Assembly (NCBI GenBank): GCA_020633195.1
Contig: JACKEC010000040.1
Location: 1-64,000, forward strand
Source: Sandaracinaceae bacterium
Lineage (GTDB): Bacteria; Myxococcota_A; Polyangia; Polyangiales; Sandaracinaceae
Length of the DNA: 64,000 bases
Direction of reading: 5' to 3'
A program made the translations under genes and the position numbers. This document shows positions 38,890-46,446 of this stretch, piece after piece (within the stretch, counting starts at the first letter, position 1; each line of letters opens with the position of its first letter). The notes below the pieces were generated by a model. It ran no database searches, was not told where the DNA came from, and worked only from the letters and a program-made list of their open reading frames with translations.

Positions 38890-39492
38890 ATGAGCACGGC
38901 AGCGATCACCCTCTCCTCCACGACCCCCGACCTGTCGGCGCGCAGCCGACGAGCCGCGAGCGCCGCGGTCGAGCGCGTGATGGGCGACGAAGTGTCGCCC
39001 GCGCTGAAGCGGGCCGCCGCCGACGCGATCGCGCCGTGGGCCGAGCGCCTCGTCGAGTGGCTCGACGACTTCATCAAGATCCCCGGCACGAAGTTCGGGA
39101 TCGGCCTCGACCCGATCATCGGCTTCCTGATCCCGGGCGCCGGCGACGCGATCACGGGCACCGGCTCGATCGCGCTCCTCTTCCTCGCCCTCAAGGAGCG
39201 GGTCCCCACGATCGTGCTCCTGCGGATGTGCATGAACATCCTCGTCGACACGGTCGGCGGCCTGCTCCCGTTCGTCGGGGACGCCTTCGACGTCGTGTGG
39301 CGCAGCAACAAGCGCAACCTCGACCTGATCCGGCAGTACAAGGACGACCCGAAGCGGAAGCCGACGTTCGCCGACTACGCGCTCGTCGGGGTCGGGCTGA
39401 CGCTGGCCGTGCTGTCCATCGTCCTGCCGATCCTGATCATCTACGGGGTCGGCCTCGGCGCGGTGCTCGGGCTCGGCTCGATGTTCAGCTGA
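38890..39492 (+). CDS. DUF4112 membrane protein
   Basis: A 200-aa protein with the DUF4112 core: LDDFIKIPGTKFGIGLDPIIG, then FLIPGAGDAITGTGSIALLF, MNILVDTVGGLLPFVGDAFDVVWRSNKRN (each cited in part). Three to four membrane helices are predicted (about residues 75-95, 112-130, 158-180 and 184-200). The domain is widespread and unassigned in function. It starts 6 bp after the hydrolase stop and is probably in the same operon. The 39-residue N-terminal extension ahead of the domain is Ala/Ser/Arg-rich. Confidence 0.85.
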   Translation: MSTAAITLSSTTPDLSARSRRAASAAVERVMGDEVSPALKRAAADAIAPWAERLVEWLDDFIKIPGTKFGIGLDPIIGFLIPGAGDAITGTGSIALLFLALKERVPTIVLLRMCMNILVDTVGGLLPFVGDAFDVVWRSNKRNLDLIRQYKDDPKRKPTFADYALVGVGLTLAVLSIVLPILIIYGVGLGAVLGLGSMFS

Positions 39493-39513
39493 GGGTGCGC
39501 GCGGCGCGCGCGA

Positions 39514-40206
39514 TCACCGCCGGGCGCGGAGCTCGGCGACGTGCTCGTTGACCTCGCGCCGCTCGGCGCTGTCGGTCGGGAGCGTGCGCGCGTACTCGCG
39601 GTAGTAGTCGATCGCGTCGGGGAGCCGCTCGAGCCGCTCGGCGGTCATCGCGAGGTTGTAGAGCACCTCCGCCGGCGGGTTGGGGCGGGTGAAGTTGTAG
39701 GCCGCCGTGAACGCGGCCATCGCCGCCTCGTACTGGCGTCGCCGGTACATCGTCACGCCGCGCTCGAAGAACGTGCGCGCCTCCTGGGCGAGCTGATCGT
39801 TGCTCGGCGGGAGCGTCCGGATCTGGCCGCGCTGCCGGGCCGCGATCTCCTCCATCTCGCGGATGCGTCGCTCGACGTCGGCGCGCTCCTGGGCGTCCGG
39901 CGCCGCGCGCGAGAGGTAGTGGCGGTAGAACTGGATCGCCCGGTTGTGGTCCGCCGTCCGCTCGTAGGTGCGCGCGACGTTGTAGGCGAGCTCCGGGCTC
40001 GGGACGATGCGCCACGCGGCGAGGAAGTCCTCGAGCGCCTCGTTCAGGCGGCCGGCCTGGTAGTGCTGCGAGCCGCGGACGAAGAGCGTGCGGGCCTGCT
40101 CGATCTGCTCGCGGGTCGGCTGCCGGTCCTGCGCGGTCGCGACCGCGCTGGCGAGCGACGCGACGAGCGCGAGCGCGGTCACGGCTCGCGAGACGAGACG
40201 CTGCAT
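39514..40206 (-). CDS. Exported TPR-repeat protein
   Basis: A 230-aa protein. The ATG at 40206 gives a signal peptide (AVTALALVASLASAVATAQ). Two TPR blocks follow: LFVRGSQHYQAGRLNEALEDF / ELAYNVARTYERTADHNRAIQFY and FFERGVTMYRRRQYEAAMAAF / LYNLAMTAERLERLPDAIDYY (each cited in part), with canonical small-large-aromatic spacing. A helical linker (about 115-135) joins them. TPR proteins of this kind scaffold envelope complexes. The reading frame extends upstream but without a signal peptide. It is convergent with DUF4112 (21 bp). Confidence 0.78.
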   Translation of the reverse strand: MQRLVSRAVTALALVASLASAVATAQDRQPTREQIEQARTLFVRGSQHYQAGRLNEALEDFLAAWRIVPSPELAYNVARTYERTADHNRAIQFYRHYLSRAAPDAQERADVERRIREMEEIAARQRGQIRTLPPSNDQLAQEARTFFERGVTMYRRRQYEAAMAAFTAAYNFTRPNPPAEVLYNLAMTAERLERLPDAIDYYREYARTLPTDSAERREVNEHVAELRARR

Positions 40207-40271
40207 GGACGGAGAGACGCGCGCGGTCCCCTGCGATTCAACGCGACGCACGGGGATCACGATAGGAGAGA

Positions 40272-40592
40272 TCAGCCGGCGTCGGAAGCCTTGTCCTTGG
40301 AGCTCTTGTCGGCCGCGGCCTTCGCCTTGTCGACGTCGCGCTGCGCCTTCTTCAGCTGGGTCTCGAGCTTGCGCATGCTCCGCTTGAGCTCGCGCACCTC
40401 GCTCTTGGTGACCAGCCCGAAGCGCTTGGCCGTCTTCTGGACGGCCTCGTCGACGGACTCCTGCGCCTTCGCTCGCGCGGAGAGGGCGCTCATCATGCCC
40501 TTCATCACCCGCTCGTTCTGCATGACCTTGGCGACGCGCGGGTCCTGCATGAGCTTCATGCCCTGCTTGGCGACTAGCTTCTTGAGATCCAT
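40272..40592 (-). CDS. Small coiled-coil protein (phasin-like in style)
   Basis: A 106-aa charged protein. It starts MDLKKLVAKQ, contains DPRVAKVMQNERVMKGMM, and from about residue 50 to the end is a Lys/Ala/Glu coiled coil (TKSEVRELKRSMRKLETQLKK). It has no signal peptide or membrane segment. It resembles granule-associated or phasin-like proteins and small myxobacterial coiled-coil factors. The PHA-synthase-like hydrolase lies 1.4 kb away. The ATG at 40592 is the likely start. An upstream ATG at 40628 adds 12 residues and would lie beyond the -10 proposed below. Confidence 0.65.
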   Translation of the reverse strand: MDLKKLVAKQGMKLMQDPRVAKVMQNERVMKGMMSALSARAKAQESVDEAVQKTAKRFGLVTKSEVRELKRSMRKLETQLKKAQRDVDKAKAAADKSSKDKASDAG

Positions 40593-40599
40593 CCCGGAC

Positions 40600-40668
40600 C
40601 GTATGAATCCGCCCGCGCGAGGTGTCAACGGTGCCGGGTTGACAGGGCACCCCTCCGAAGGCTAGATG
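40600..40668. promoter_or_regulatory. Divergent promoter pair with a 7-bp inverted repeat
   Basis: A perfect inverted repeat TGTCAAC-N8-GTTGACA spans 40623-40644. Each half carries a consensus TTGACA -35 facing outward. On the plus strand TTGACA (40639-40644) is followed after 18 bp by TAGATG (40663-40668), and the SCP2 gene's GGAGG-preceded ATG is 44 bp further. On the minus strand TTGACA (40628-40623) is followed after 17 bp by CATACG (40605-40600), 7 bp before the coiled-coil ATG. The -35 elements are only 10 bp apart, so two polymerases could not bind at once. Confidence 0.6.
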
Positions 40669-40712
40669 CCGGTCGGCTGAATCAGCATTCAGTAACCCCG
40701 AACGGAGGCCCG

Positions 40713-41036
40713 ATGCCCGACGCGAAGACCGACTTCACGAAGAACCTCCCCGACAAGATCTCCGGCGACCCCGACAATGCCAAAGAGATCGACGCCGTGT
40801 TCCTGTTCAAGATCACCGGCGACGACGGCGGGACGTGGACGGTCAACTGCCGCGACGACGTCGGCGTGCACGAGGGCGAGCACGGCGAGGCCGACTGCAC
40901 CCTCGAGCTCAGCTCCGAGGACTGGCAGGCCATCAGCGACAACCCGCAGATGGCGATGCAGCTCTACTTCCAGGGCAAGCTCAAGGTCAGCGGCGACGCC
41001 ATGAAGGCGACGAAGCTGCAGCAGCTCCTGGGCTGA
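40713..41036 (+). CDS. SCP2 sterol-carrier-domain protein
   Basis: A 107-aa protein that is essentially one SCP2 domain: DKISGDPDNAKEIDAVFLFK, then GGTWTVNCRD, ADCTLELSSEDWQAISDN and MAMQLYFQGKLKVSGDAMKATKLQQLL (each cited in part). SCP2 domains bind sterols, fatty acids or acyl-CoA. It has no signal peptide, so a cytosolic lipid carrier is likely. GGAGG lies 4 bp before the ATG. It neighbours the acyl-carrier cluster on the right, with the halogenase-family gene convergent 66 bp downstream. Confidence 0.9.
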   Translation: MPDAKTDFTKNLPDKISGDPDNAKEIDAVFLFKITGDDGGTWTVNCRDDVGVHEGEHGEADCTLELSSEDWQAISDNPQMAMQLYFQGKLKVSGDAMKATKLQQLLG

Positions 41037-41102
41037 GCGCGTCCCCCAGACCGCCTGCGCGCCGGGTCCCTTCGCGGGGCTCGGCGCGTCTGCATTTCGG
41101 GC

Positions 41103-42662
41103 TCACCAGCGATCGAGCGGGCGGCCGAGCGCGAGGCGCGCGAACGCGACCGGCTCCGGCGCGCGAGGCCGGCCGAGGGCGTCGTTCAGCTCGTCGAGGA
41201 CGAGCTGCATCGCGTCCCGCACGCGCGGCAGCGCGCGGCGATGGGAGGCCTCCGTCGCGAAGTCCGGCGCGAGGAAGCGGGCGGCCGGGTCGAGCACCGC
41301 CTCGCCGAGGTTGCGGGCGAAGTAGCGGTCCTGGGATCGCAGCGCGGCCGCCGCCCCCGTGAAGACGTGCCGGAAGGTGTCGAGCACGCCCAGCGTCTGG
41401 TCGGCGCCGGCGAGGTCGGTCCGGACCGCGTCCAGATCCAGGTGGCGGTCGAGGTAGTAGGGCTCGACCCAGAGGTTGAGGTAGCAGGCCAGGTCGAGGT
41501 CCCACTTCGACGCGAAGACGCCGAGGCTCCCGAGCAGGTCGTACTGGTCTCGGTGCAGCTCGATCGTCGCGCGGTGCCGCAGCGCGAAGAGGCGATCGTA
41601 GAGGTCGCCGCGCTCGGCGAGCGCGGGGGAGGGCTCCCCCTCGAGGTCGCGCCGGATCAGGTCGGTGACCCAGTCATTGGCCAGCGCGATGGCGTCGCCG
41701 CCCGGGCTGTAGAGCGGGTCGGTGAACGCGGCGGCCTCGCCGACGAGCGCCCAGCGCTCGCGCGCGTCGACGAAGCGCGTCGTGCCGTAGGCGAGCTGGC
41801 CGAGCGAGCCGACGTCCTCGAGCTCGGCCGGGGCGAGCAGCTCGCGGATCGCCGCGTGCCGCTCGAGGAAGGCCACGAAGCCCTCGCGGCTGCGCAGTCG
41901 ATCGTCGAAGCGCGGGCGATCCATCACCACCCCGACGCTGGTGACGCCGTGCCCGAGCGGGATGAGCCAGATCCAGTAGCCGGGGTAGCAGAAGTGGTTG
42001 GTCGAGAGGACCCGCGCGGTGTGGCGCACGCGACCGCGGAAGGCCTCCGAGCCGTAGGCGTCGAGGTCCACCACGTCGCCGAAGCGACCCCACACCGCGG
42101 CGCGCTTCACCCCCTCGGCCGTCCGCAGGCCGCGCGCGCGGGCGACGAGGCTCGCCCGGCCGGTCGCGTCGACCAGCCAGCGCGCCTCGACGTGCGTGCG
42201 GCGGTCCTCGGCGCCGACGAGCTCGATCCGATGGGCGCCGTCGGCCTCGGTGGTCGCGCCCGTGACCTTGTAGCCGAGCCGCACGTCGACCCCGTCGGCG
42301 GCGTTCATCGCCAGGAGGTCCTCCTCGAACCGAGCGCGGTCGAGCTGGAACGACGGAAGGGGCAGCATGGCCGTCGAGCCGATCTCGCTCAGCTCCTCGA
42401 GCGCCCCGCCGCGGTCCTCGCGGTCGAAGAAGAAGCGCAGCCCGTTCTTCGGGAGGTGCTGGTCGTAGAGGTACGTCGACAGCGAGAGCCGCTTGGTCAG
42501 GTACTTCCCGCAGACGTCGACCGTCGACTCGCCCACCTTGCGAGCGCGGGTCTGGGCCTTCTCGACGAGCAGCACGCGCGCCTGCGGGACGTGGCGGGCG
42601 AGCTGTCGCGCGAGCAGGTTGCCGGCCATGCCGCCCCCCAGGATCGCGACGTCGAAGCGCAC
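41103..42662 (-). CDS. Flavin-dependent halogenase-family oxidoreductase
   Basis: A 519-aa FAD enzyme of the tryptophan-halogenase family. The dinucleotide-binding GGGMAGN lies at about 9-15. A KVGESTVDV segment (about 42-50) stands where family members have GEST. The family-defining WxWxIP motif is present (W230, W232, I234, P235; YWIWLIPLG). RWLVDATGR (about 161-169) is the second FAD contact. WxWxIP enzymes oxidise chloride or bromide to hypohalous acid on FADH2 and O2, but some members act only as monooxygenases. No dedicated flavin reductase is in the window. It starts at GTG 42662 with TATAGA six bases upstream. It is divergent from the ketosynthase operon, so its product may be a halogenated or hydroxylated acyl chain. 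Confidence 0.85.
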   Translation of the reverse strand: MRFDVAILGGGMAGNLLARQLARHVPQARVLLVEKAQTRARKVGESTVDVCGKYLTKRLSLSTYLYDQHLPKNGLRFFFDREDRGGALEELSEIGSTAMLPLPSFQLDRARFEEDLLAMNAADGVDVRLGYKVTGATTEADGAHRIELVGAEDRRTHVEARWLVDATGRASLVARARGLRTAEGVKRAAVWGRFGDVVDLDAYGSEAFRGRVRHTARVLSTNHFCYPGYWIWLIPLGHGVTSVGVVMDRPRFDDRLRSREGFVAFLERHAAIRELLAPAELEDVGSLGQLAYGTTRFVDARERWALVGEAAAFTDPLYSPGGDAIALANDWVTDLIRRDLEGEPSPALAERGDLYDRLFALRHRATIELHRDQYDLLGSLGVFASKWDLDLACYLNLWVEPYYLDRHLDLDAVRTDLAGADQTLGVLDTFRHVFTGAAAALRSQDRYFARNLGEAVLDPAARFLAPDFATEASHRRALPRVRDAMQLVLDELNDALGRPRAPEPVAFARLALGRPLDRW

Positions 42663-42668
42663 GCGATC

Positions 42669-42674
42669 TCTATA
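42669..42674 (-). promoter_or_regulatory. Putative -10 element, halogenase-family gene
   Basis: TATAGA on the minus strand, four of six -10 matches, with six bases to the GTG at 42662. This is the most AT-rich point of the 162-bp divergent region. Confidence 0.4.
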
Positions 42675-42824
42675 TCATCGGAGCCGGGGCGTGCGCCTCG
42701 CGCCCACGGGTGAGGTGAATCGTGCACACTGGCGCAGAGCGCTACACGGCGGCCGGGGTGGCGCCGCGCACGGGCGGGCTGGCACACATGCTGAGTAGAC
42801 GGGGACGCATGACCAGGAGCGCCG

Positions 42825-43814
42825 ATGACCGATGACCCGCGGCTGGCCCGGAGGGCCTTCCTCGCGCGGTCCGCCCTCGCGTCCGGCGCCCTCGTGATCG
42901 GCGCCCCGGGCTGCGGCGCCTCGCTGCCGTCGATGCGAGGCGGCGAGTCCGACGAGCTGCTGTCCCGACTCGACCGCGGGCTCGATCGCGTCCGCAGCGT
43001 CCCGCGCGGGGAGTTCGCGCGACACATGACGTGGCTGCCGCAGCCGGAGATCTCCGAGGTGATCCTGCGCAAGACGCTCGAGACGCTGGTGATCGCGGAC
43101 GTCGCGCGCTCGCTCCCCGAGGACGTCGCGGTGCGGGGGGGCCTCGCGGAGGCGCTCGGCGCCGAGCTCCCGGTGCTCGAGACGACGATGCAGGCCCACT
43201 ACGCGCTGCTCGCGCGGATGCCCGGCCACGCGCGGCGCGAGCTGACCGCGCGCGTCCGGCGCGAGCCCGAGCTGCCGACGGAGATCGCCGGCTGGCTCGA
43301 CCGCCACGCCGCCGAGCTGGGCACCGCGCGCGAGAGCCGCTTCAAGCTGCGCGCCGCGGCGCACGACGTGAAGGTGCGGCTCCGCCGCCAGTCGGCGGAC
43401 GCGGTGATCGACGGCTGCGTCGCGAAGGTCGAGCGCGTGGTCGCGCGCAGCGGGGGCACCCTCGGGCTCGGGCACGCGCCGCGGGCGCAGGCGATGATCT
43501 CGGCGATCTGGCAGCAGGTCGACGGGCTGCCGACGGGCGGGGCCTCCGCGCTGACCGCGCCGCTGCCCGAGCCTCCGGAAGACAGGCGGCTCCCGGTGAA
43601 CGCGGATCTGGAGTGGGCGCGCTTCGTCCAGCAGTCGCGCCGGCCCTGGTCGGCCCGGTGGGCTCGACCCGGCGACCAAGAGCTCGAGATCGGCGCGGTC
43701 ATGATGCCGTTCGGCCTCCTGTCGTGCGGCCTGATGCTGATCATCGGGTTGATCGTCTTGCTCGTCGGTGTGGGAGAGAACGCCTCCTGGGACGGGAGGC
43801 CGCGCCGTGGCTGA
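42825..43814 (+). CDS. Tat-like/lipoprotein of unknown function, first gene of ketosynthase operon
   Basis: A 329-aa protein starting DDPRLARRAFLARSALASGA, with a twin Arg followed by a hydrophobic stretch (LASGALVIGAPGC) and a Cys that could be acylated. The mature part is helix-rich (about 45-290), with conserved-looking TWLPQPEISEVILRKTLETL and RRQSADAVIDGC. It ends in a C-terminal membrane helix (FGLLSCGLMLIIGLIVLLVG, about 297-316) and a short basic tail. Not a named family. A GGAG lies before the ATG. Its stop overlaps the next gene by 8 bases. Confidence 0.7.
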   Translation: MTDDPRLARRAFLARSALASGALVIGAPGCGASLPSMRGGESDELLSRLDRGLDRVRSVPRGEFARHMTWLPQPEISEVILRKTLETLVIADVARSLPEDVAVRGGLAEALGAELPVLETTMQAHYALLARMPGHARRELTARVRREPELPTEIAGWLDRHAAELGTARESRFKLRAAAHDVKVRLRRQSADAVIDGCVAKVERVVARSGGTLGLGHAPRAQAMISAIWQQVDGLPTGGASALTAPLPEPPEDRRLPVNADLEWARFVQQSRRPWSARWARPGDQELEIGAVMMPFGLLSCGLMLIIGLIVLLVGVGENASWDGRPRRG

Positions 43815-44223
43815 TCGCCTTCGAGCGCTGCCGGCCCTCGGGATCGCGCTCGCCTGCCTCGGCCTGCTGGGCTGCGGGGGCATCACGCGGATGCAGCCGC
43901 TGCGCATCGGCCGGCCGGCGAGCCTCGACGCGAGCCAGCACTTCGAGGAGATGCTCGTGGTCGCGCGCTCACGAGGCTACCTGCCCGATCCGGTCCAGCC
44001 CGAGCGCTCGCGCTTCGGGGTGCACCTCCACTACACCGACGAGTACGTGGCCGAGTACGGGCCCTACCGAGCCGCGATCGTCTGCGCCGGCGGCGTCTGC
44101 GACATCCGCCCGATCGGCCCGCGGGTGGAGCTCCACCAGGGTCAGCTGCTGCTCCCGCAGGAGCTCCGCGAGGAGCTCGAGGAGCTGCAGGCGGCGCTGG
44201 ATCACATCGGCCACGTACGGTGA
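43807..44223 (+). CDS. Hypothetical lipoprotein
   Basis: A 138-aa lipoprotein. GTG at 43807 gives LGIALACLGLLGCGG with the lipobox LLGC. A longer frame from 43768 would lack a signal. The mature domain is mixed alpha/beta: FEEMLVVARSRGYLPDP, FGVHLHYTDEYVAEYGPYR, CAGGVCDIRPIG (a Cys pair at about 98-103) and a C-terminal helix LREELEELQAALDHIG. No family recognised. It overlaps the preceding gene by 8 bases and the ketosynthase start by 4, so it is part of the operon. Confidence 0.7.
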   Translation: MADRLRALPALGIALACLGLLGCGGITRMQPLRIGRPASLDASQHFEEMLVVARSRGYLPDPVQPERSRFGVHLHYTDEYVAEYGPYRAAIVCAGGVCDIRPIGPRVELHQGQLLLPQELREELEELQAALDHIGHVR

Positions 44224-46157
44224 GCCAGGGCGTGGTCATCCGCGGGGTCGGCGCGGTCAGCGCGCTCGGGCCGAACGTCGCCGCGCTCCGCGACGCGCTC
44301 TGGGCCGGACGCGACGGGATCGCGCCCATCACGCGGTTCGACGTCGCCCCCTTCGAGCCGGTGCACCTCGGCGGCTGCGTGTCGGCGGGCGAGTCCTGCG
44401 TCGAGTGGGCGGTGGCCGCCGCGCTCGAAGCGTGGCGCGACGCCGGTCTCGAAGGGCACGCCGTCGCGCCCGACCGGATCGCCGTCGTCGCCGGGACCAC
44501 CGAGGGCGAGGGCTCCGACCTGCCGGGGATCGCGCGAGCGGTCGCGGCGGCGATCGGCGCCGAGGGCGCGCAGTGGACGGTCTCGACCGCGTGCACGTCG
44601 AGCGCGAACGCGTTGGGGCTCGGCAAGGACCTGCTCGATCGAGGCGACGCCGACGTCGTGCTCGCGGGCGGCGCGGAGCGGCTCCTCCCGGAGATGTTCG
44701 CGGGCTTCTTCCGGCTCGGCGTCCTCGCCACCGACGCGTGCGCTCCCTTCGGCGCGACGCGCGGGACGACGTTGGGCGAGGGCGCGGGCTTCGTGGTGCT
44801 CGAGCGCGCGGAGCGCCGCGACGGGCCGGTCCGCGCCTACCTGCACGGCTACGGGCTCGGGAGCGACGCGTGGCACGAGACCACCCCCGAGCCGCGGGGC
44901 GGCGGCATCGAGCGCGCGTCCAAGGGCGCGCTCGGCGACGCGGGGCTCGCGGCCTCGGCGATCGACTACGTCAACGCGCACGGCACGGGGACGCCGGCCA
45001 ACGACGACTCCGAGTGGCGAGGCATCCGCGCGGCCCTCGGGGCGCGCGCGGAGGCGATCCCCGTGAGCGCGTCCAAGTCGTTCCTCGCCCACGCGCAGGG
45101 CGCGGCCGGGGTGCTCGAGCTCATCGCCACGTTCTGCTGTGTGGAGCAAGGCTCCTTGCCACCCACGCTGCGCGTCGGGGAGGGCCGACCCAACGGGCCG
45201 CCGGACCCCATCGGGCAGGGCTCGCCGCGGGCCGCGCGCGTCACGCGCTGGCTCTCCAACAGCTCCGCGTTCGGGGGCGCCAACGCGGTCCTCTGTCTCG
45301 GCACCGAGCCCGCGCCCGCGACGGACGCGGGGCCTCGCGTCGCGCGGGTGGTCGGCCTCGGCCGCGTGCGCTTCGAGGCGGACGAGCCGCGCGACGAGGC
45401 GCGCCTCGCGCGTGGCGTCGGGGTCGATCTGCTGGACACCGATCCCTCGGGGCGCTTGTGCGTCGCGGCCGCCTCGCGCGCGCTCGCGGACGCCTCGATC
45501 CGGATCCGCGGCGGGCTCCGCGAGCGCGCGGGGATCTTCGCGGGCGCGACCCGGGTGTCGCCGACGAGCCTCGCGGAGTACCGCGACAGCATCGAGCGCC
45601 ACGGCCTCGGGCGCTGCTCGGCCGTCGCGTTCTCGCGCCTCGTCCTGCACGCGCCGGCCGGGGCCACGTCGCGCCTGCTCGCGCTGCGCGGGCCGACGAC
45701 GACGCTCGCGGCCTACGGGGTCGGTGGGCTCTTGGCGTTCGGCTACGCAGCCGACACGATCCGGCGTCGCCGCGACGCGGACGTGATGCTCGCGCTCGGC
45801 TTCGACGAGCGGGCCGAGCTCGAGGAGTCCGAGGGGGCGGCCTGCGCGGTGATCGCCGCCGACGCGGACGCGGGCCCGTGCGTCGTCGGGTTCGCGACGG
45901 CGGGCCCGGACGCGCTCGAGGCCGCGATCGACGCCGCGCTGACGCGGGCGGGCGCCACGCGCGACGCGGTGGCGTCGTGGCATCGCCTCGACGGAGTCGG
46001 CCCCGCCCCGTCGCTGTCGAGCGCGAGCCTCGCGCTCGAGGCGGCGGTCGCGGTGAGAGAGGGCGCGCGCTACGCCGTCGCGGCCGCCGCGGACGACAGC
46101 GTATCTTGCGCCGTGGTGCTCGCGCCCAACCCGGGACGGATGAAGACGCATGGATGA
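44220..46157 (+). CDS. Beta-ketoacyl synthase fused to a degenerate half-ketosynthase
   Basis: A 645-aa protein. Residues 1-350 are a complete KAS II/FabF-type condensing domain: active-site Cys125 in TACTSS, His254 in NAHGTGTP, Lys286 and His291 in SASKSFLAHAQGAAG. It elongates acyl-ACP with malonyl-ACP. Residues about 355-645 form a second, incomplete thiolase half: an AAASRALADASI helix, AGIFAGATRVSPTSLAEY, then LRGPTTTLAAYGVGG (about 485-499), where the nucleophile position has Thr, and no His motifs. This resembles a chain-length-factor-like partner that has lost its C-terminal half. The GTG start overlaps the preceding stop (GTGA). The stop overlaps the ACP gene by 8 bases. Confidence 0.9.
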   Translation: MSQGVVIRGVGAVSALGPNVAALRDALWAGRDGIAPITRFDVAPFEPVHLGGCVSAGESCVEWAVAAALEAWRDAGLEGHAVAPDRIAVVAGTTEGEGSDLPGIARAVAAAIGAEGAQWTVSTACTSSANALGLGKDLLDRGDADVVLAGGAERLLPEMFAGFFRLGVLATDACAPFGATRGTTLGEGAGFVVLERAERRDGPVRAYLHGYGLGSDAWHETTPEPRGGGIERASKGALGDAGLAASAIDYVNAHGTGTPANDDSEWRGIRAALGARAEAIPVSASKSFLAHAQGAAGVLELIATFCCVEQGSLPPTLRVGEGRPNGPPDPIGQGSPRAARVTRWLSNSSAFGGANAVLCLGTEPAPATDAGPRVARVVGLGRVRFEADEPRDEARLARGVGVDLLDTDPSGRLCVAAASRALADASIRIRGGLRERAGIFAGATRVSPTSLAEYRDSIERHGLGRCSAVAFSRLVLHAPAGATSRLLALRGPTTTLAAYGVGGLLAFGYAADTIRRRRDADVMLALGFDERAELEESEGAACAVIAADADAGPCVVGFATAGPDALEAAIDAALTRAGATRDAVASWHRLDGVGPAPSLSSASLALEAAVAVREGARYAVAAAADDSVSCAVVLAPNPGRMKTHG

Positions 46158-46446
46158 AGAGCTGACCCAGCACTGCGCGGAGCGCGAGGCGATCCTCGCG
46201 CGCCTGCGGACCATGCTCGTGGACGACCTGCGCGTGCGGGTCGAGCCCGAGCAGATCGACCTCGACGCGCCGCTGTTCGGGACGGGCCTCGGCCTCGACT
46301 CGATCGACGCGGTGGAGCTCGTGGTCGCGATCGAGTCCGCGTTCGGCCTCCGCTTCCCCGAAGAGCAGACCGGCCCGTGGCGGTTCCGGACGGTGCACTC
46401 GCTGCTCGAGCTCGTGCTCGATCCGCCGGAAGGGAGCCGGCCGTGA
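46150..46446 (+). CDS. Acyl carrier protein
   Basis: A 98-aa acyl carrier protein. The phosphopantetheine attachment site is GLDSIDAVELV with Ser51. The four-helix pattern is visible: EAILARLRTMLVDDL (helix I), the loop IDLDAPLFGTGLGLDS, helix II IDAVELVVAIESAFG and helix III/IV TVHSLLELVL. It is slightly longer than FabD-pathway ACPs because of an N-terminal extension. It carries the growing acyl chain for the adjacent ketosynthase and dehydratase. It overlaps the ketosynthase by 8 bases and the GcvT-like gene as GTGA. Confidence 0.93.
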   Translation: MDEELTQHCAEREAILARLRTMLVDDLRVRVEPEQIDLDAPLFGTGLGLDSIDAVELVVAIESAFGLRFPEEQTGPWRFRTVHSLLELVLDPPEGSRP

